Positions 1-9,868 of a stretch of 64,000 bases of DNA are shown in pieces. The DNA comes from Sphingomonas hominis. GTDB lineage: Bacteria > Pseudomonadota > Alphaproteobacteria > Sphingomonadales > Sphingomonadaceae. The translations under genes and the position numbers were made by a program. The stretch covers positions 1 through 64,000 of the forward strand of contig NZ_JABULH010000004.1 in NCBI RefSeq assembly GCF_013328205.1, written 5' to 3'. How positions within the stretch are numbered: the first letter of the stretch is position 1; the number at the start of each line of letters is the position of its first letter. Below the pieces are notes generated by a model. It was not told the origin of the DNA. It saw only the letters and a list, made by a program, of their open reading frames with translations, and made no database searches.

Positions 1-41
1 TAACCTGAAGGTCACAGGTTCAAATCCTGTCCCCGCAACCA
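1..41 (+). tRNA. tRNA-fMet (initiator), 3' part only
   Basis: The window opens inside a tRNA. Base 1 is the last anticodon base. The 3' anticodon stem, variable loop with AGGTC, T-arm with GGTTCAAATCC, acceptor strand CCCCGC and an encoded CCA at 39-41 follow. The bases after the anticodon (AACC then TGA) and an acceptor 3' strand ending CCCCGCA-A-CCA match alphaproteobacterial initiator tRNA-Met, in which position 72 is an unpaired A. The CAU anticodon and 5' half lie outside the window, so the identity is inferred from the 3' half. No T-rich terminator follows. Confidence 0.8.
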
Positions 42-152
42 AAACCCCACGAGACAATACACGCCGCCCTCACAGGCGCCGTCGTCGTTCGTTGGAGCGG
101 CAGCACCGGATGGTCGCTCAGATCGTCACGCGCTCTTGACAATTAACTCGGT

Positions 153-2494
153 CTAAGGATCGCGATCGGTGAAACGCAGGGTTCGTCCTTGAAGGAGCGT
201 TATCTCTCTCACAAGAGAACCATACCGAATCGTGCGTTTGCCGTTCAAGTGAGCGCGAATTACGCACGCCTTTAGTCGCCCTTCGCTCCACTCTATGTCG
301 AGCTCGGCTGCGCCGCGGACTCGGATGCCGCGGAGTGATCCGGAGCGCCAGGCGCTTGGCAGGGCGGGCAGGATTTCGATCAAATCGCCGCGACTGGGCA
401 CCAGCATTTCGATTATTGCGCTCGCACCACCGAAAGAGATTGGGGTAGGTACGCGGTGAGGAGAGCAGCGCCTCGAGAACCTTATGCGCGCGGTCACCAT
501 CTCCCAGCCGCGCCCACAGGTTGGTGCTCCAGGCCAGCCCCCACCCGGTCGATGCGTCGCTGCGCCATTCCAACGACCGCCGCGCCGCCGCGGCCAGCGC
601 GGGCGTATTGTCACGGTTGATCTGGTGGCTGGGATGGAGCGCGTACAAGTGCGACAGGTGGCGGTGGTGCTGATCGGGCGCGTTGCCATCCCAATCTTCC
701 TGCCATTTCATCAGCTGTCTCGACCGTCCGATTCGGTTGGGGACCAGGCGCATGAGCGCGGCGATGAAGCGGCGACATAGGTTGGCGTCACGTTTCAGTA
801 TCGCACTCTCGTCGGCGCAGGGATCGAATAGGTCGCGCAGGATCTGCATGTCCATGATCGTTCTCCGGCGAGACCGAGGGGTTGGTCACCAGCCGGTCGG
901 AGCCGGGCACCGGCACCAACGTGTCGAGGAAGAACAAAGCGCAGTCGCGCATAACCGGCCAAACACGCTCCAGAAAGCGCCGGTCCCGACCGTAATCGTA
1001 ATGATCCCAAAGATGCAGACACAGCCACGTGCCGCCCATCGGCCACAGACCCCAAAACGCGCCGTCGACCGGTGCGGATGCGCGCCAAAGGTCGGTGTTG
1101 TGGTGCGCGACCCAGCCGCGCGCGCCGTACATCTCGCGCGCGGTGCGTGCGCCCGAGCGGGCGAGTTCCTCAACCATCGCCACGAGGGGCAGGGCGCATT
1201 CAGCCAGATTGCCCGGTTCGGCGATCCAGTAGTTCATCTGCGTGTTGATGTTGATCGTATATTTTGAACCCCATGCGGGCGTATCGCTGTGGTTCCACGT
1301 GCCTTGAAGGTTGGCGGGCTGCCCGCCAGGGCGCGAGCAGGCGATCATCAGATAGCGTGCATAGGCGAAGTAGAGCGCCGCAAGTGCGGGATCGTCGGCC
1401 GGTCGGCTGATCGCGACACGCGCGTCAGTCGGTAGATCGGCCGCTGGCGATCACCTGAGATAGAGTGAGGCGGCACGGAACAGGCGACGGTGGTCGGCGA
1501 GGTGATCGTTCAGCAGCGCCGCGTAGGACTTGCGCCCGGCAGCACGCAGCACATCGCGGGTGGCAGCGACAGGATCGCCGCCGATTAGGTCGAATGCGCG
1601 ATGGTCGCTGGCGAGTGCGACCAATATGAGCAGCTCGTCTGCGCCGCGCACGATCACGGCGTCGCCTTCACGGTTGGTCCGCCCGCCGCGCGGTAGCACC
1701 TTGACGTTCGCCGCCAGCCGCAACCCGCCCGGCATGTCGGCACTTGCCTTGCCCATTTGGACAGCCAGCAGCTCGTCGGAGGTGCCGAGTGAATCGGGCG
1801 GCATAACTTTACCCGCGGACTTGCCACCGTCGTTGGCGCGCCATGCGATTTGCGCGTCGATCGATCCGGGACGGTCGCAGGCGAGGCGGTACACGATGAC
1901 GCCGTCTATGGCGGAGGCGAACACTTCGCGCGTGTAGCGTCGTTCGCCGGCGGTAAACCGAGTGCTCGCCACGGCGGCGTCTAGATCTAGTTCGCGCTCG
2001 TAAGCGTCCGCGTCATTGTCGTTGACATTGGACAGCTGGATCAGCAGCGCGCCCGCGGTCTGATAGGGCATCTGCGTCGCCGGGCGGCCGACCAAAGTCT
2101 CATCGGCGAGCCGATGCGCCTCTGCGATCCGTTCGTCGAAGATCAGTTGGCGAACCCGCGGCAGCGCCTCGCGCGCGGAAGGGTTAATGGGATCATAGGG
2201 CTGCCCCGCCCACCAGCTGTCGAGGTTCAGCTGTATAAGTTCGTCGCGAACCCTGCCCGAGATCATCGCTCCGAGCCGACCATTGCCGATCGGCAGTGCC
2301 TCCAGCCACATACGCGCCGGCTGACGATACCAGAGGCTGGGATGGTCATTCGGCAACTTCGCCGCGTCTTCCGCCTGAACGGACTGCGCCATCAATGCCG
2401 TCGGCGAGCCGAGCTGAACCGCGGTGATCGCGGCCAGCGACAGTGCGGTGCGCCGATCCATGTCGCCCATCGTTCCGCTGCTGTCGCTAGCCAT
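153..2494 (-). pseudogene. GH95 family alpha-L-fucosidase, decayed
   Basis: GH95 enzymes are about 780-residue secreted (alpha/alpha)6-barrel alpha-L-fucosidases (some are alpha-L-galactosidases) acting on xyloglucan or host glycans. Here the reading frame is broken. The N-terminal piece (2494 down to 1454) has a signal-like start (MDRRTALSLAA) and the family's WLEALPIGNGRLGAM block. An in-frame TGA at 1453-1451 interrupts it, and the same frame continues with SPAADLPTD and the SRPGGQPANLQGTWN block to about 870. There the frame shifts just after SPEN, and the residues usually found before MDMQIL are missing. A second shift near 430 joins YPNLF to FGGASAIIEM, with the usual DAHPPFQIDGN-like block missing. 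The C-terminus ends at 153. One nonsense mutation plus two small frameshifting deletions makes sequencing error unlikely. The start could be 2494, 2470 or 2461; none has a strong ribosome site. It lies 13 bp after the esterase gene, in the same operon. Confidence 0.85.
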
Positions 2495-2507
2495 CTTCTG
2501 CGTGCGC

Positions 2508-3428
2508 TCAGTTCGTGCGCTTGGTCCAGCCATGCATGTCGAGCCAGCGCGCGAAGGCGTCGAACCAACCGGTGCTGGTGGTCGGCTTGGGATACATGCC
2601 GAACCCGTGACCGCCTTGTTCGTAGAAGTGGAACTCGACCGGGCGCTTCGCGGCATGCCAGCGCTCGATCAGGCCGAAGCCTGCGTTGGCGAAGAAGGGA
2701 TCATCTGCGGCCAGCGCGACGAACAGCGGCGGTGCGTCCGCGGGCAGGGTGACGGGGGCGAGGGGGCCGTAGATGTTGGCGATGAACGTGGGATTTGCGT
2801 CGCCGCCGGCCAGCGTGGTCGCCATGGTCAGCATCGCGCCGGCGGAGAAGCCGATCATGCCGATGCGGGCGGGATCGACCTTCCACTCGCCCGCGCGTCG
2901 CCGGATCAGTGCGAAGGCGGCGCGCGCGTCCGCGATCTGCGGCGCGAGGCCGGCGATCTGCTGCTCCGGGGTCGGCCTGGTCGGACGCGCGGTGGCGGAG
3001 AACATCTCGCTCATCGAGCGCTCGAACGCGGGCATGCCGGCGGGCGTCTGGTTCAGGCGGTATTTGAGCACGAACGCCGCCACGCCGCGCGCCTGCAGCG
3101 CCTTGGCCACCTCCCAGCCCTCGTTCTGCATCGAAAGGGTACGAAAGCCGCCGCCGGGCGCGACCACCACGGCAGTGCCCGTCGCCTTGGCCGGGTCGGG
3201 CAGAAACGGGGTGAGCGTTGCCTCGCGCACGTTGCGTGCGAACACGCTGCCATATTGGCTGTGCCAGCTCTCGGCCACCGGCGCGTTCGGCAACGCACCG
3301 GTCCCGAGCGGAATGGCGGTCGGCTGCGCCGGTGTCGCGATCGGGGTCATGCGATCGTCCTGCGCCACAGCAGGCGTCGCGGACGCGATCATCAGGGGCA
3401 ACAGGGCAGCTCTAAACAGGCGCTTCAT
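2508..3428 (-). CDS. secreted alpha/beta-hydrolase, acetylxylan-esterase-like
   Basis: A 306-residue serine hydrolase with a Sec signal peptide (MKRLFRAALLPLMIASATPAVA, cleavage after VA near residue 22). The fold shows an oxyanion block APGGGF at 90-95, the nucleophile elbow GFSAG with Ser195, an acid Asp242 (AADDP) and His274 (GGHGFG). This is the BD-FAE/acetylxylan-esterase-like group of alpha/beta-hydrolases, which often removes acetyl groups from xylan main chains. The start at 3428 is preceded by GGAG; the longer open frame upstream is Arg-rich non-coding translation. It sits between a GH43 gene (13-bp gap) and the GH95 remnant, so it is probably cotranscribed with the GH43 from the operator at 4469-4482. 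The esterase assignment is confident; the exact acyl group is inferred from context. Confidence 0.8.
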   Translation of the reverse strand: MKRLFRAALLPLMIASATPAVAQDDRMTPIATPAQPTAIPLGTGALPNAPVAESWHSQYGSVFARNVREATLTPFLPDPAKATGTAVVVAPGGGFRTLSMQNEGWEVAKALQARGVAAFVLKYRLNQTPAGMPAFERSMSEMFSATARPTRPTPEQQIAGLAPQIADARAAFALIRRRAGEWKVDPARIGMIGFSAGAMLTMATTLAGGDANPTFIANIYGPLAPVTLPADAPPLFVALAADDPFFANAGFGLIERWHAAKRPVEFHFYEQGGHGFGMYPKPTTSTGWFDAFARWLDMHGWTKRTN

Positions 3429-3441
3429 ACTCGACTCTCCT

Positions 3442-4422
3442 TTATCGACGGGCGGCTTGGGTCGTCTGCACGACCGGCTGCATGGTGCCGTCCTTGTTGT
3501 AGTGAAGCGGATAGACCGTGACCGCGCGGCGACCGATCGCGCCGCTCTGACCGCCGACCGCCAGGTCGGCATTGTGCAGGAACAAATATGATCGGCCGCG
3601 GAACTCGGCGATGCCGGGGTGGATGGTGAAGCTGTACTTGCCCGACCCGGTCAGCAGTCCGCGCGGCGTCCACGGCCCTTCGATCGACGGCGCGGTCGCG
3701 TAGGACACGTGCTCGTCGCGCTGGGTACGGCGATCGAGCGAGGCGTAGGTCAGATAGTAGGTGCGGCCGTGCTTGTGCAGCCACGGCCCTTCCTCGAAAT
3801 GCGGCGGCGTGATCTCGGTGATCGGGCCGTCGATCTCGATCATGTTCGGTTTCAGCCGGGCGATGTAGCATTGCCGGTTGCCCCAGGCGATCCAAGTGGT
3901 GCCGTCATCGTCGGTGAAGACGGTCGGGTCGATGTCCTCCCAGCTGTGTGTACCCTTGGGCGTCATCTGGTTGGTAATGAGCGCCGAGCCCTTAGCGTCG
4001 CGGAACGGCCCGGTGGGTGTATCGGCGACGGCCACCGCGATCGCCTTGCCCGGATGGGTCTGGTCGTGTTCGACCGCGGCGTAGAACCAGTATTTGCCGT
4101 TCTTGGCGATCGTCTGCGATGCCCAGGCGTCCTTCTGCGCCCATTTGAAGTCCGCGACGCGCATGATCGCGCCGTGATCGGCCCACGTGCGCATGTCCTT
4201 GGTCGAGTAGACCAGCCACTCGCGCATGTTGAACATCTCGTCGCGCTGCGCCTCGTCGTGGCCGACGTAGAGGTAGAGCGTGTCGCCGACGACCAAGGGC
4301 GCGGGATCGGCGGTGAACTTGTCGCGGATGATCGGATTGGCGATCGGAACGTCCATGGCCGTGTCGCGCGCCATCGCCGTCCCGGCCAGGCCCAGCGCCA
4401 GCAGCGCTCCCAACATCCTCAT
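3442..4422 (-). CDS. secreted GH43 glycosidase (arabinofuranosidase/xylosidase type)
   Basis: A 326-residue five-bladed beta-propeller enzyme of family GH43. Residues 1-18 form a signal peptide ending in TAMA. The three GH43 acids are visible: the general base Asp39 in TADPAPL, the pKa-modulating Asp165 in DIDPTVF, and the proton donor Glu211 in HFEEGPW. Its length fits a catalytic domain without an added binding module. GH43 members are inverting beta-xylosidases, alpha-L-arabinofuranosidases or arabinanases; which applies here cannot be read from sequence alone. It is the first gene of a minus-strand unit (GH43, esterase, GH95 remnant), and a palindromic LacI-type operator lies 47 bp upstream of its ATG. 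Confidence 0.85.
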   Translation of the reverse strand: MRMLGALLALGLAGTAMARDTAMDVPIANPIIRDKFTADPAPLVVGDTLYLYVGHDEAQRDEMFNMREWLVYSTKDMRTWADHGAIMRVADFKWAQKDAWASQTIAKNGKYWFYAAVEHDQTHPGKAIAVAVADTPTGPFRDAKGSALITNQMTPKGTHSWEDIDPTVFTDDDGTTWIAWGNRQCYIARLKPNMIEIDGPITEITPPHFEEGPWLHKHGRTYYLTYASLDRRTQRDEHVSYATAPSIEGPWTPRGLLTGSGKYSFTIHPGIAEFRGRSYLFLHNADLAVGGQSGAIGRRAVTVYPLHYNKDGTMQPVVQTTQAARR

Positions 4423-4468
4423 CCCATCATCCCCGCATACCGGTGTTTCACCGAGGCTAGCATCGTTG

Positions 4469-4482
4469 TGGGAGCGCTAACA
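4469..4482. promoter_or_regulatory. LacI-type operator upstream of GH43
   Basis: TGGGAGCGCTAACA, one base away from the xylan-regulon consensus TGGTAGCGCTAACA known from LacI-family regulators of Xanthomonas and Caulobacter. It lies 47 bp upstream of the minus-strand GH43 start at 4422 and belongs to a set of similar sites in this window. The regulator at 9869-10954 is the likely ligand by inference. Confidence 0.65.
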
Positions 4483-4587
4483 AGGGTGAAACGCAGATTT
4501 ACCGGACTCGGCTATCAGCGACGATCTTAATAGGATCGCAGAGTGGCGCCACGCGTCGGAACAGTCGCCGAACCTCGGCTCAGTTGT

Positions 4588-5588
4588 TTAGTCCTTGTGC
4601 AGGTACTCGACTGCGGGATCGTCGCAAAATGTGCAGTTGCTACCGGCGAACATCGCACGTGCGCGTGCGCTGTTCTTCAGCCGCCAGTCGAGCCACGTGC
4701 GGGCGATCACGGCCGCGCAGCCGCCGTTCGGCTCGAAGAACGTGCCCTGGTGTCCGACGTTCAGGCTGACCTTGGCCGCCGGCACGTTCCTGAGCCGGGC
4801 GTAATCGTCGCTGCCGTTCGCGTAGGCGATGTCCGTCGCGCCGCCCAAGATGTAGATGATCGGTACCCGAACGTGGGCGAGTGCCGCCTTCTCGAGCGTC
4901 ATCTCGGGACGCTTGGGCGCGTCGGGTGGAAATAGCCCGCTGTTGTGAAGCACGATCGTCTTCACGCGCGGATCGCGGCTACCGATGGTGAGCGCCTGCA
5001 CCCCGCCGCAGCTCCAGCCCGACACGGCGATCGCGTCAGGATCGAGCCGACCAAAATAGCGACTGCCGCGACGCTTGTTCTCGCGCAGCGCCCAATCGAT
5101 TCCTGCGGTCAATTGGGTCGCGAAGGTCTGCGGGGGCGGGGCACGAACGCGCCAGCGGGGCCGGGCGGCGAGACCGGGCGCGGGGGCAGGCGGTGCGAGC
5201 CGGGGCCGCTGGCGATCGTGCCGTTGGCGATCACCAGATAACCGTGCGACGCGAGTTCCAGCAGGTGGAAGCGCTGTCCCGCACCATCGCCCGCGCAGCC
5301 GCCGTTGCCCCACACCACGATCGGCAGCTTGCGGGTTGCGGCGGCGGACAAATCGGCTGGACGGTAGATCACGTGGTCGGGCAGCGTTGCGTCCATCTCC
5401 TTTCGCGCAGAAAACGGTCCGCTGCCGGGCGTGTCGGGCAGGGCGCTGGCGAGCGCCTCGCGGTTCTGCGGCGCGGCGCTCGACTGCATCGCCGCGTCGG
5501 CCTGCAAGGCCAGCGCTCCTGAAGAAAGCGCCACGACGGCTGCGACACCGATCGGCACCAGACGGACACAGGGAGCAAGCAGCGACAT
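4588..5588 (-). pseudogene. secreted alpha/beta-hydrolase with a frameshift
   Basis: A serine hydrolase of the dienelactone-hydrolase/cutinase-like type, split over two frames. The first part (5588 down to about 5190) has a good ribosome site (GAGGTG), a signal peptide and the block VVWGNGGCAGDG that precedes the oxyanion hole. The second frame takes over within the G/C-rich stretch at about 5130-5200 and carries PQTFATQLTAGIDW, the nucleophile elbow SGWSCGG, the acid region GGATDIAYANGSDD and the His region NVGHQGTF, ending at 4588. All catalytic blocks are therefore present and a single indel in a proline-coding run breaks the gene. It may be a true young pseudogene, or a sequencing error in a homopolymer-rich stretch. 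It lies alone between the GH43 unit and xylA. Confidence 0.7.
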
Positions 5589-5759
5589 GGATGCACCTCG
5601 CGATGATGGTCAGGTCGGGTCGGCTCGCTACTGCTACTCGACGGCTCCTTGCTGCGACTCAGGCTATGATGCCGTCTCGTACAGCCGCCGAGCGCGTGTG
5701 AAGCCGATCCGAACCGGGCAGCCGGATAACCGAACCGCCCGCCGGGTCACCTGCTCGTA

Positions 5760-7067
5760 TCAGACGAAGCGATTGATCAAATTCTCCAACCGCTCCTGCT
5801 GACCCGATACGGGCTTGGGATCGATCGCGCGCTCGACTGCCAGGTCGGCGATGCCGGCCAAGTCGAGGTCGCCGATCGCCGAGCCGAACTCACCGTCCCA
5901 GCCGGCGTAGCGCTTGGCCTTGATCGCGTCCACGCGCCCGTCCTCAATGATCGCGGCGGCGGCGAGCAGACCCCTCGCCACCACGTCGATGCCGCCGATG
6001 TGGCCGTAGAACAGGTCAGCCGCGTCGACGCTCTGGCGGCGGACCTTGGCGTCGAAGTTGAACCCGCCGGTCGTGAACCCGCCGGCGCGGATGATTTCCA
6101 CCATCGCGAGCGTCAGCTCCTCGACCGAATTCGGAAATTGGTCGGTGTCCCAGCCGTTCTGCGGATCGCCGCGATTGGCATCGATCGAGCCGAAGATGCC
6201 GAGTGCGCCCGCGGTCGCGATCTCATGCTCGAACGTGTGGCCCGACAAGGTGGCGTGGTTGGCCTCGATGTTGACGCGCACCTCGTTCTCGAGCCCGTAG
6301 CGCTTGAGGAAGCCGTACACCGTCGCGGTGTCGAAATCATATTGGTGCTTGGTCGGCTCATGCGGCTTCGGCTCGATCAGGATCGTGCCGGTGAAGCCAA
6401 TCTTGTGCTTGTGCTCCACCACCAGGTTGAGGAAGCGGCCGAAATTATCGAGTTCGCGCTTCAGATCGGTGTTCAGCAGCGTCTCGTAACCCTCGCGACC
6501 GCCCCACAGCACGTAATTCTCGCCGCCCAGCCGGTGCGTCGCTTCCAGCGCGTCGCGCACCTGCATCGCGGCGAAGGCGAACACCTCCGGATCGGGGTTG
6601 GTCGACGCGCCGGCGGCGTAGCGCGGGTGGCTGAACGCGTTGGCGGTGCCCCACAACAGCTTGCGGCCCGACGAGGCCTGTAACTGCTCCAGGTGGTCGA
6701 CCGCCTCGGCGAAGAACCGGCGGTGCTCGGCGACGTTCGCCGCATCGGCCATCACGTCGACATCGTGGAAGCAGTAGAAGGGTATGTCGAGCTTCTTAAA
6801 GAAGTCGAACGCCACCTCGCGCTTAGACGCTGCGGCCGCGCTGTCGTTGGCGCCGGCGTGCCACGGGCGGTTGAACGTGCCGCCGCCGAACACGTCGGAG
6901 CCCGGCCAGCAGAAGGTGTGCCAGAAGCAGGCGGCGAAGCGCAGGTGCTGCTCCATCGTCTTGCCCATGACCACGCGGTTCTTGTCGTAGTAACGATAGG
7001 CGAGTTCGTTGGAGCTGTCGGGACCTTCGAACGTGATCTGCGGAATGTCGGCGAAGAAATCGGACAT
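5760..7067 (-). CDS. xylA: xylose isomerase
   Basis: D-xylose isomerase (EC 5.3.1.5), the cytoplasmic TIM-barrel enzyme that converts D-xylose to D-xylulose. At 435 residues it is a class II (long) isomerase. The catalytic pair His101/Asp104 lies in YCFHDVDV, the metal-binding signatures [15 protein letters not shown] and [13 protein letters not shown] are intact, and the C-terminal metal region [11 protein letters not shown] is present. There is no signal peptide. A GGAAG ribosome site precedes the ATG at 7067. Nine bases separate it from the xylulokinase stop codon, so it is the last gene of a GH43-xylB-xylA operon reading from 9661. It feeds xylulose 5-phosphate into the pentose phosphate pathway. 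Confidence 0.97.
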   Translation of the reverse strand: MSDFFADIPQITFEGPDSSNELAYRYYDKNRVVMGKTMEQHLRFAACFWHTFCWPGSDVFGGGTFNRPWHAGANDSAAAASKREVAFDFFKKLDIPFYCFHDVDVMADAANVAEHRRFFAEAVDHLEQLQASSGRKLLWGTANAFSHPRYAAGASTNPDPEVFAFAAMQVRDALEATHRLGGENYVLWGGREGYETLLNTDLKRELDNFGRFLNLVVEHKHKIGFTGTILIEPKPHEPTKHQYDFDTATVYGFLKRYGLENEVRVNIEANHATLSGHTFEHEIATAGALGIFGSIDANRGDPQNGWDTDQFPNSVEELTLAMVEIIRAGGFTTGGFNFDAKVRRQSVDAADLFYGHIGGIDVVARGLLAAAAIIEDGRVDAIKAKRYAGWDGEFGSAIGDLDLAGIADLAVERAIDPKPVSGQQERLENLINRFV

Positions 7068-7076
7068 GGAATCTTC

Positions 7077-8522
7077 CTAGGACTTGGATGTGATGCGAGG
7101 ATATGCGTCGCGGAACGCGGCCTTCTTCTCGGCCAGTGCCGCGACGAGAGCAGGGTCGGGCATGATGCTGTGCGACACGGGCGGTGCGGCGCAGACGGTG
7201 GCGGGGTCGCCGCCGTCGACGCCGAGTTGCGCCAGCCGCGCGGCGCCGAGCGCGGGACCGACTTCGCCGCCTTGAAGGTAGACGAGCTCCACCTCCACCG
7301 CGGCGGCGAGCACCTGTCCCCAATAGCGCGACCGGGCGCCGCCGCCGATGACCGACAAGCGCTCCACGACGGTGCCTGCCTCGCGCAGCACGGCGAGCCC
7401 GTCGGCCAGTGCGAAGGCGACGCCTTCGAGCACCGCCTGCGACAGGCGTCCGGCGTCGCTGTCGTGGTCGAGCCGCAGAAAGGCGCCGCGCACCGCCGGA
7501 TCGTTGTGCGGCGTCCGCTCACCCGAGAGGTAGGGCAGGAACAATTCGGGTCCGCTCGCCGGCCCGGCCGCCTCGGCGCGCGCGAACAGTTCGGCCGCGC
7601 CCGCCACACCGGTGATCCGCGCAACCCAGTCGATGCACGACGCGGCGGACAGGTGCACTGACATCTGGTGCCACAGGTTCGGCAATGCGTGGCAGAAGGC
7701 ATGGACGGCGCGCGCCGGATTGGGTCGGAAATCGTTGGTCGCGACGAAGATCACGCCCGAGGTGCCGAGCGACAGCAGCGCGTCGCCGTGCGACACCACG
7801 CCGACGCCGACCGCGCCCGCCGCATTGTCGCCGCCGCCCGCCGCGACCGGCACGCACGGCATGCCCCAGCGTTCCGCCACGTCGGCCAGCAGCGTGCCCG
7901 TGATCTGCGACCCCTCGAACAAAGCGGGCATCTGCGCGCGCGTCAGTCCGCAGGCGGCGAGCAGCTCGTCGCTCCACGCGCGCTTCGCGACGTCGAGCCA
8001 CAGCGTACCCGCGCTGTCGGACAGGTCGGACGCCTTATCGCCGGTCATCCGCAGCCGGACGTAGTCCTTGGGCAGCAGCACCGTGGCGATCTGCGCGAAC
8101 ACCTCGGGCTCGTGGCGGCGGACCCAGGCGAGCTTGGGCGCGGTGAAGCCGGGCATCGCGATGTTGCCCGCGATCTGGCGCAGGTCGGGCACCGCGCGCT
8201 CCAGTTCGATGCATTCATCGGCGCTGCGCCCGTCGTTCCACAGGATCGCGGGGCGCAGCGGCTGGTCGTCGGCACCCAGGAGCGTCGCGCCGTGCATCTG
8301 TCCGGCAAGCCCGATGCCGCGCACCGAACGCCGGATCGCCGGGTCGATCGCGCGCACCGCCGCCTCGGTCGCGTTCCACCACGCAGCCGGATCCTGCTCG
8401 GACCACAAGGGATGCGGACGCTGGACGGTCAGGGCCGCCACGCCCTGTGCCGCGACGCTGCCCGCCTCGTCGAGCACCACGGCCTTAACGCCCGAGGTGC
8501 CGATGTCGATGCCGAGGAACAT
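7077..8522 (-). CDS. xylB: xylulokinase
   Basis: D-xylulose kinase (EC 2.7.1.17), a cytoplasmic 481-residue FGGY-family sugar kinase. Visible features are the N-terminal phosphate-1 motif FLGIDIGTSGVKAVVLDE at residues 2-19, the FGGY substrate block GQMHGATLLGADD, LRPAILWNDGRS, the catalytic-Asp block GGGDNAAGAVGVG, and the adenosine block VIGGGARSRYWGQ. Its ATG shares one base with the TGA of the upstream GH43 gene (TGATG), which implies translational coupling. It phosphorylates the XylA product. The name follows the isomerase-pathway convention; in Caulobacter, xylB denotes the xylose dehydrogenase, which is a separate gene here at 15277. Confidence 0.96.
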   Translation of the reverse strand: MFLGIDIGTSGVKAVVLDEAGSVAAQGVAALTVQRPHPLWSEQDPAAWWNATEAAVRAIDPAIRRSVRGIGLAGQMHGATLLGADDQPLRPAILWNDGRSADECIELERAVPDLRQIAGNIAMPGFTAPKLAWVRRHEPEVFAQIATVLLPKDYVRLRMTGDKASDLSDSAGTLWLDVAKRAWSDELLAACGLTRAQMPALFEGSQITGTLLADVAERWGMPCVPVAAGGGDNAAGAVGVGVVSHGDALLSLGTSGVIFVATNDFRPNPARAVHAFCHALPNLWHQMSVHLSAASCIDWVARITGVAGAAELFARAEAAGPASGPELFLPYLSGERTPHNDPAVRGAFLRLDHDSDAGRLSQAVLEGVAFALADGLAVLREAGTVVERLSVIGGGARSRYWGQVLAAAVEVELVYLQGGEVGPALGAARLAQLGVDGGDPATVCAAPPVSHSIMPDPALVAALAEKKAAFRDAYPRITSKS

Positions 8523-9661
8523 CAGTTCAGGAACGGATCGATGGTGGGGATCGAGCCGTCGGGCGCGAACTTGAGCTCGGTGACCTTAACGTTGCGCAGG
8601 TGGTTCTTGTTGCTGAGCTGCGTGTCGGCGTAGAACAGCCACCACTTGCCGCCATGCTCGATGATCGAATGGTGGCTGGTCCAGCCCTGCACCGGCTTGA
8701 GGATGTGGCCGCGGTAGGTGAACGGGCCGTACGGGTTGTTGCCGGTGGCGTAGTTCAGGAAGTGCGTGTCGCCGGTCGAGTAGGTGTAATAATAGGTATT
8801 GCCGCGCTTGAACACCCATGAGGCTTCAAAGAAGCGTCGCTCGTGATCGCCGCCGAGCACGGGCTTGCCGCTCTCGTCCAGGATCTGCACGTCGCGCGGC
8901 GTCTCGGCGAAGCTCTTCATGTCCGCGTTGAGCCGGGCGATCCTGCCCGATATCGCTGGCTTGTCGTCCTGCATCAGGTCGGTGTCGGACCCGTTCGGGT
9001 CGAACGTACCGTCCTTCCACCGTTGCAGCTGGCCGCCCCAGATGCCGCCGAAGTACATGTAGCTCTTGCCGTCGGCGTCGGTGAACACCGCCGGGTCCAT
9101 CGAGTAGCTGCCGGCGATCGGCTTGGGATCGGCCTTGAACGGGCCGGTCGGGCTCTTGGAGGTGGCGACTCCGATGCGGAACGTTCCGAGGCCATTCTTG
9201 TCGAGCTGCTTATCGCGCGCCGGGAAATATAGGTAATAAGTGCCGCTCTTGTAGGCCGCATCAGGCGCCCACATCTGCTGCGACGCCCAGGGTACGTCCT
9301 TTACGTCGAGTGCGATCGGACCGACCGTGACAGGGCCACCAACGCGGTCCATCGACAGGACGCGATAGTCGCGCATCGCATATTGGTTGCCGAGATCGTC
9401 GTCGGGCGTCGCGACCTCGATGTCGTGGCTGGGATAAACGTAGATATTGCCGTTGAACACGTGCGCGGACGGATCGGCGGTGTAAATGCTGGTGACGAGC
9501 GGTTGTGACCGGTACCGCTTGCCTTCGGGGCTGCGCGCGTTGGGGCCGTAGTTGAGCTTTGCCTCTTTGGACCCGTGCTTGGCAGGCGTCTGCGCGATCA
9601 CGGCGGCGGAAGCGGATACGATGGCAGTGGCCGCGCATAGGAGCAGCAAGCGGGAACGCAT
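8522..9661 (-). CDS. secreted GH43 glycosidase, beta-xylosidase type
   Basis: A 379-residue GH43 beta-propeller enzyme with a signal peptide (residues 1-24, ending in AVIAQ). The three acids are Asp63 in YTADPSAH, Asp189 in YSMDPAVF and Glu279 in RRFFEASW. The ATG at 9661 is preferred to the TTG just upstream; GAGAGG lies 11 bases before it. As first gene of an operon with xylB and xylA, it most likely releases xylose, and perhaps arabinose, from xylo-oligosaccharides, directly supplying the isomerase route. An operator palindrome lies 63 bp upstream, shared with the divergent regulator gene. The family is certain; beta-xylosidase activity is inferred from the operon. Confidence 0.87.
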   Translation of the reverse strand: MRSRLLLLCAATAIVSASAAVIAQTPAKHGSKEAKLNYGPNARSPEGKRYRSQPLVTSIYTADPSAHVFNGNIYVYPSHDIEVATPDDDLGNQYAMRDYRVLSMDRVGGPVTVGPIALDVKDVPWASQQMWAPDAAYKSGTYYLYFPARDKQLDKNGLGTFRIGVATSKSPTGPFKADPKPIAGSYSMDPAVFTDADGKSYMYFGGIWGGQLQRWKDGTFDPNGSDTDLMQDDKPAISGRIARLNADMKSFAETPRDVQILDESGKPVLGGDHERRFFEASWVFKRGNTYYYTYSTGDTHFLNYATGNNPYGPFTYRGHILKPVQGWTSHHSIIEHGGKWWLFYADTQLSNKNHLRNVKVTELKFAPDGSIPTIDPFLN

Positions 9662-9723
9662 CAAGTTGTGAATCCTCTCTGGTGAAGCGATCTTCTGACG
9701 AGACCTGTCCGCGTCGGGGCGTT

Positions 9724-9737
9724 AGATAGCGCTATCA
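9724..9737. promoter_or_regulatory. LacI-type operator between GH43-xylBA and the regulator gene
   Basis: AGATAGCGCTATCA, containing a perfect 12-bp palindrome GATAGCGCTATC at 9725-9736. It lies in the 207-bp divergent region, 63 bp from the GH43 start and 132 bp before the LacI-family start. It could therefore control the xylBA unit and give autoregulation. Confidence 0.75.
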
Positions 9738-9868
9738 TAACTGATCGCGCGCTCGTCGCAAGGCACAATCCACTGGGCTCGGCGCAGAGTCGGAGAGTGC
9801 CGAAAAGGGCCAGCCGCGGATGTGCAACAAACCTTTGCCACCGATCGCGTTTGCGTTACCGATACCCG

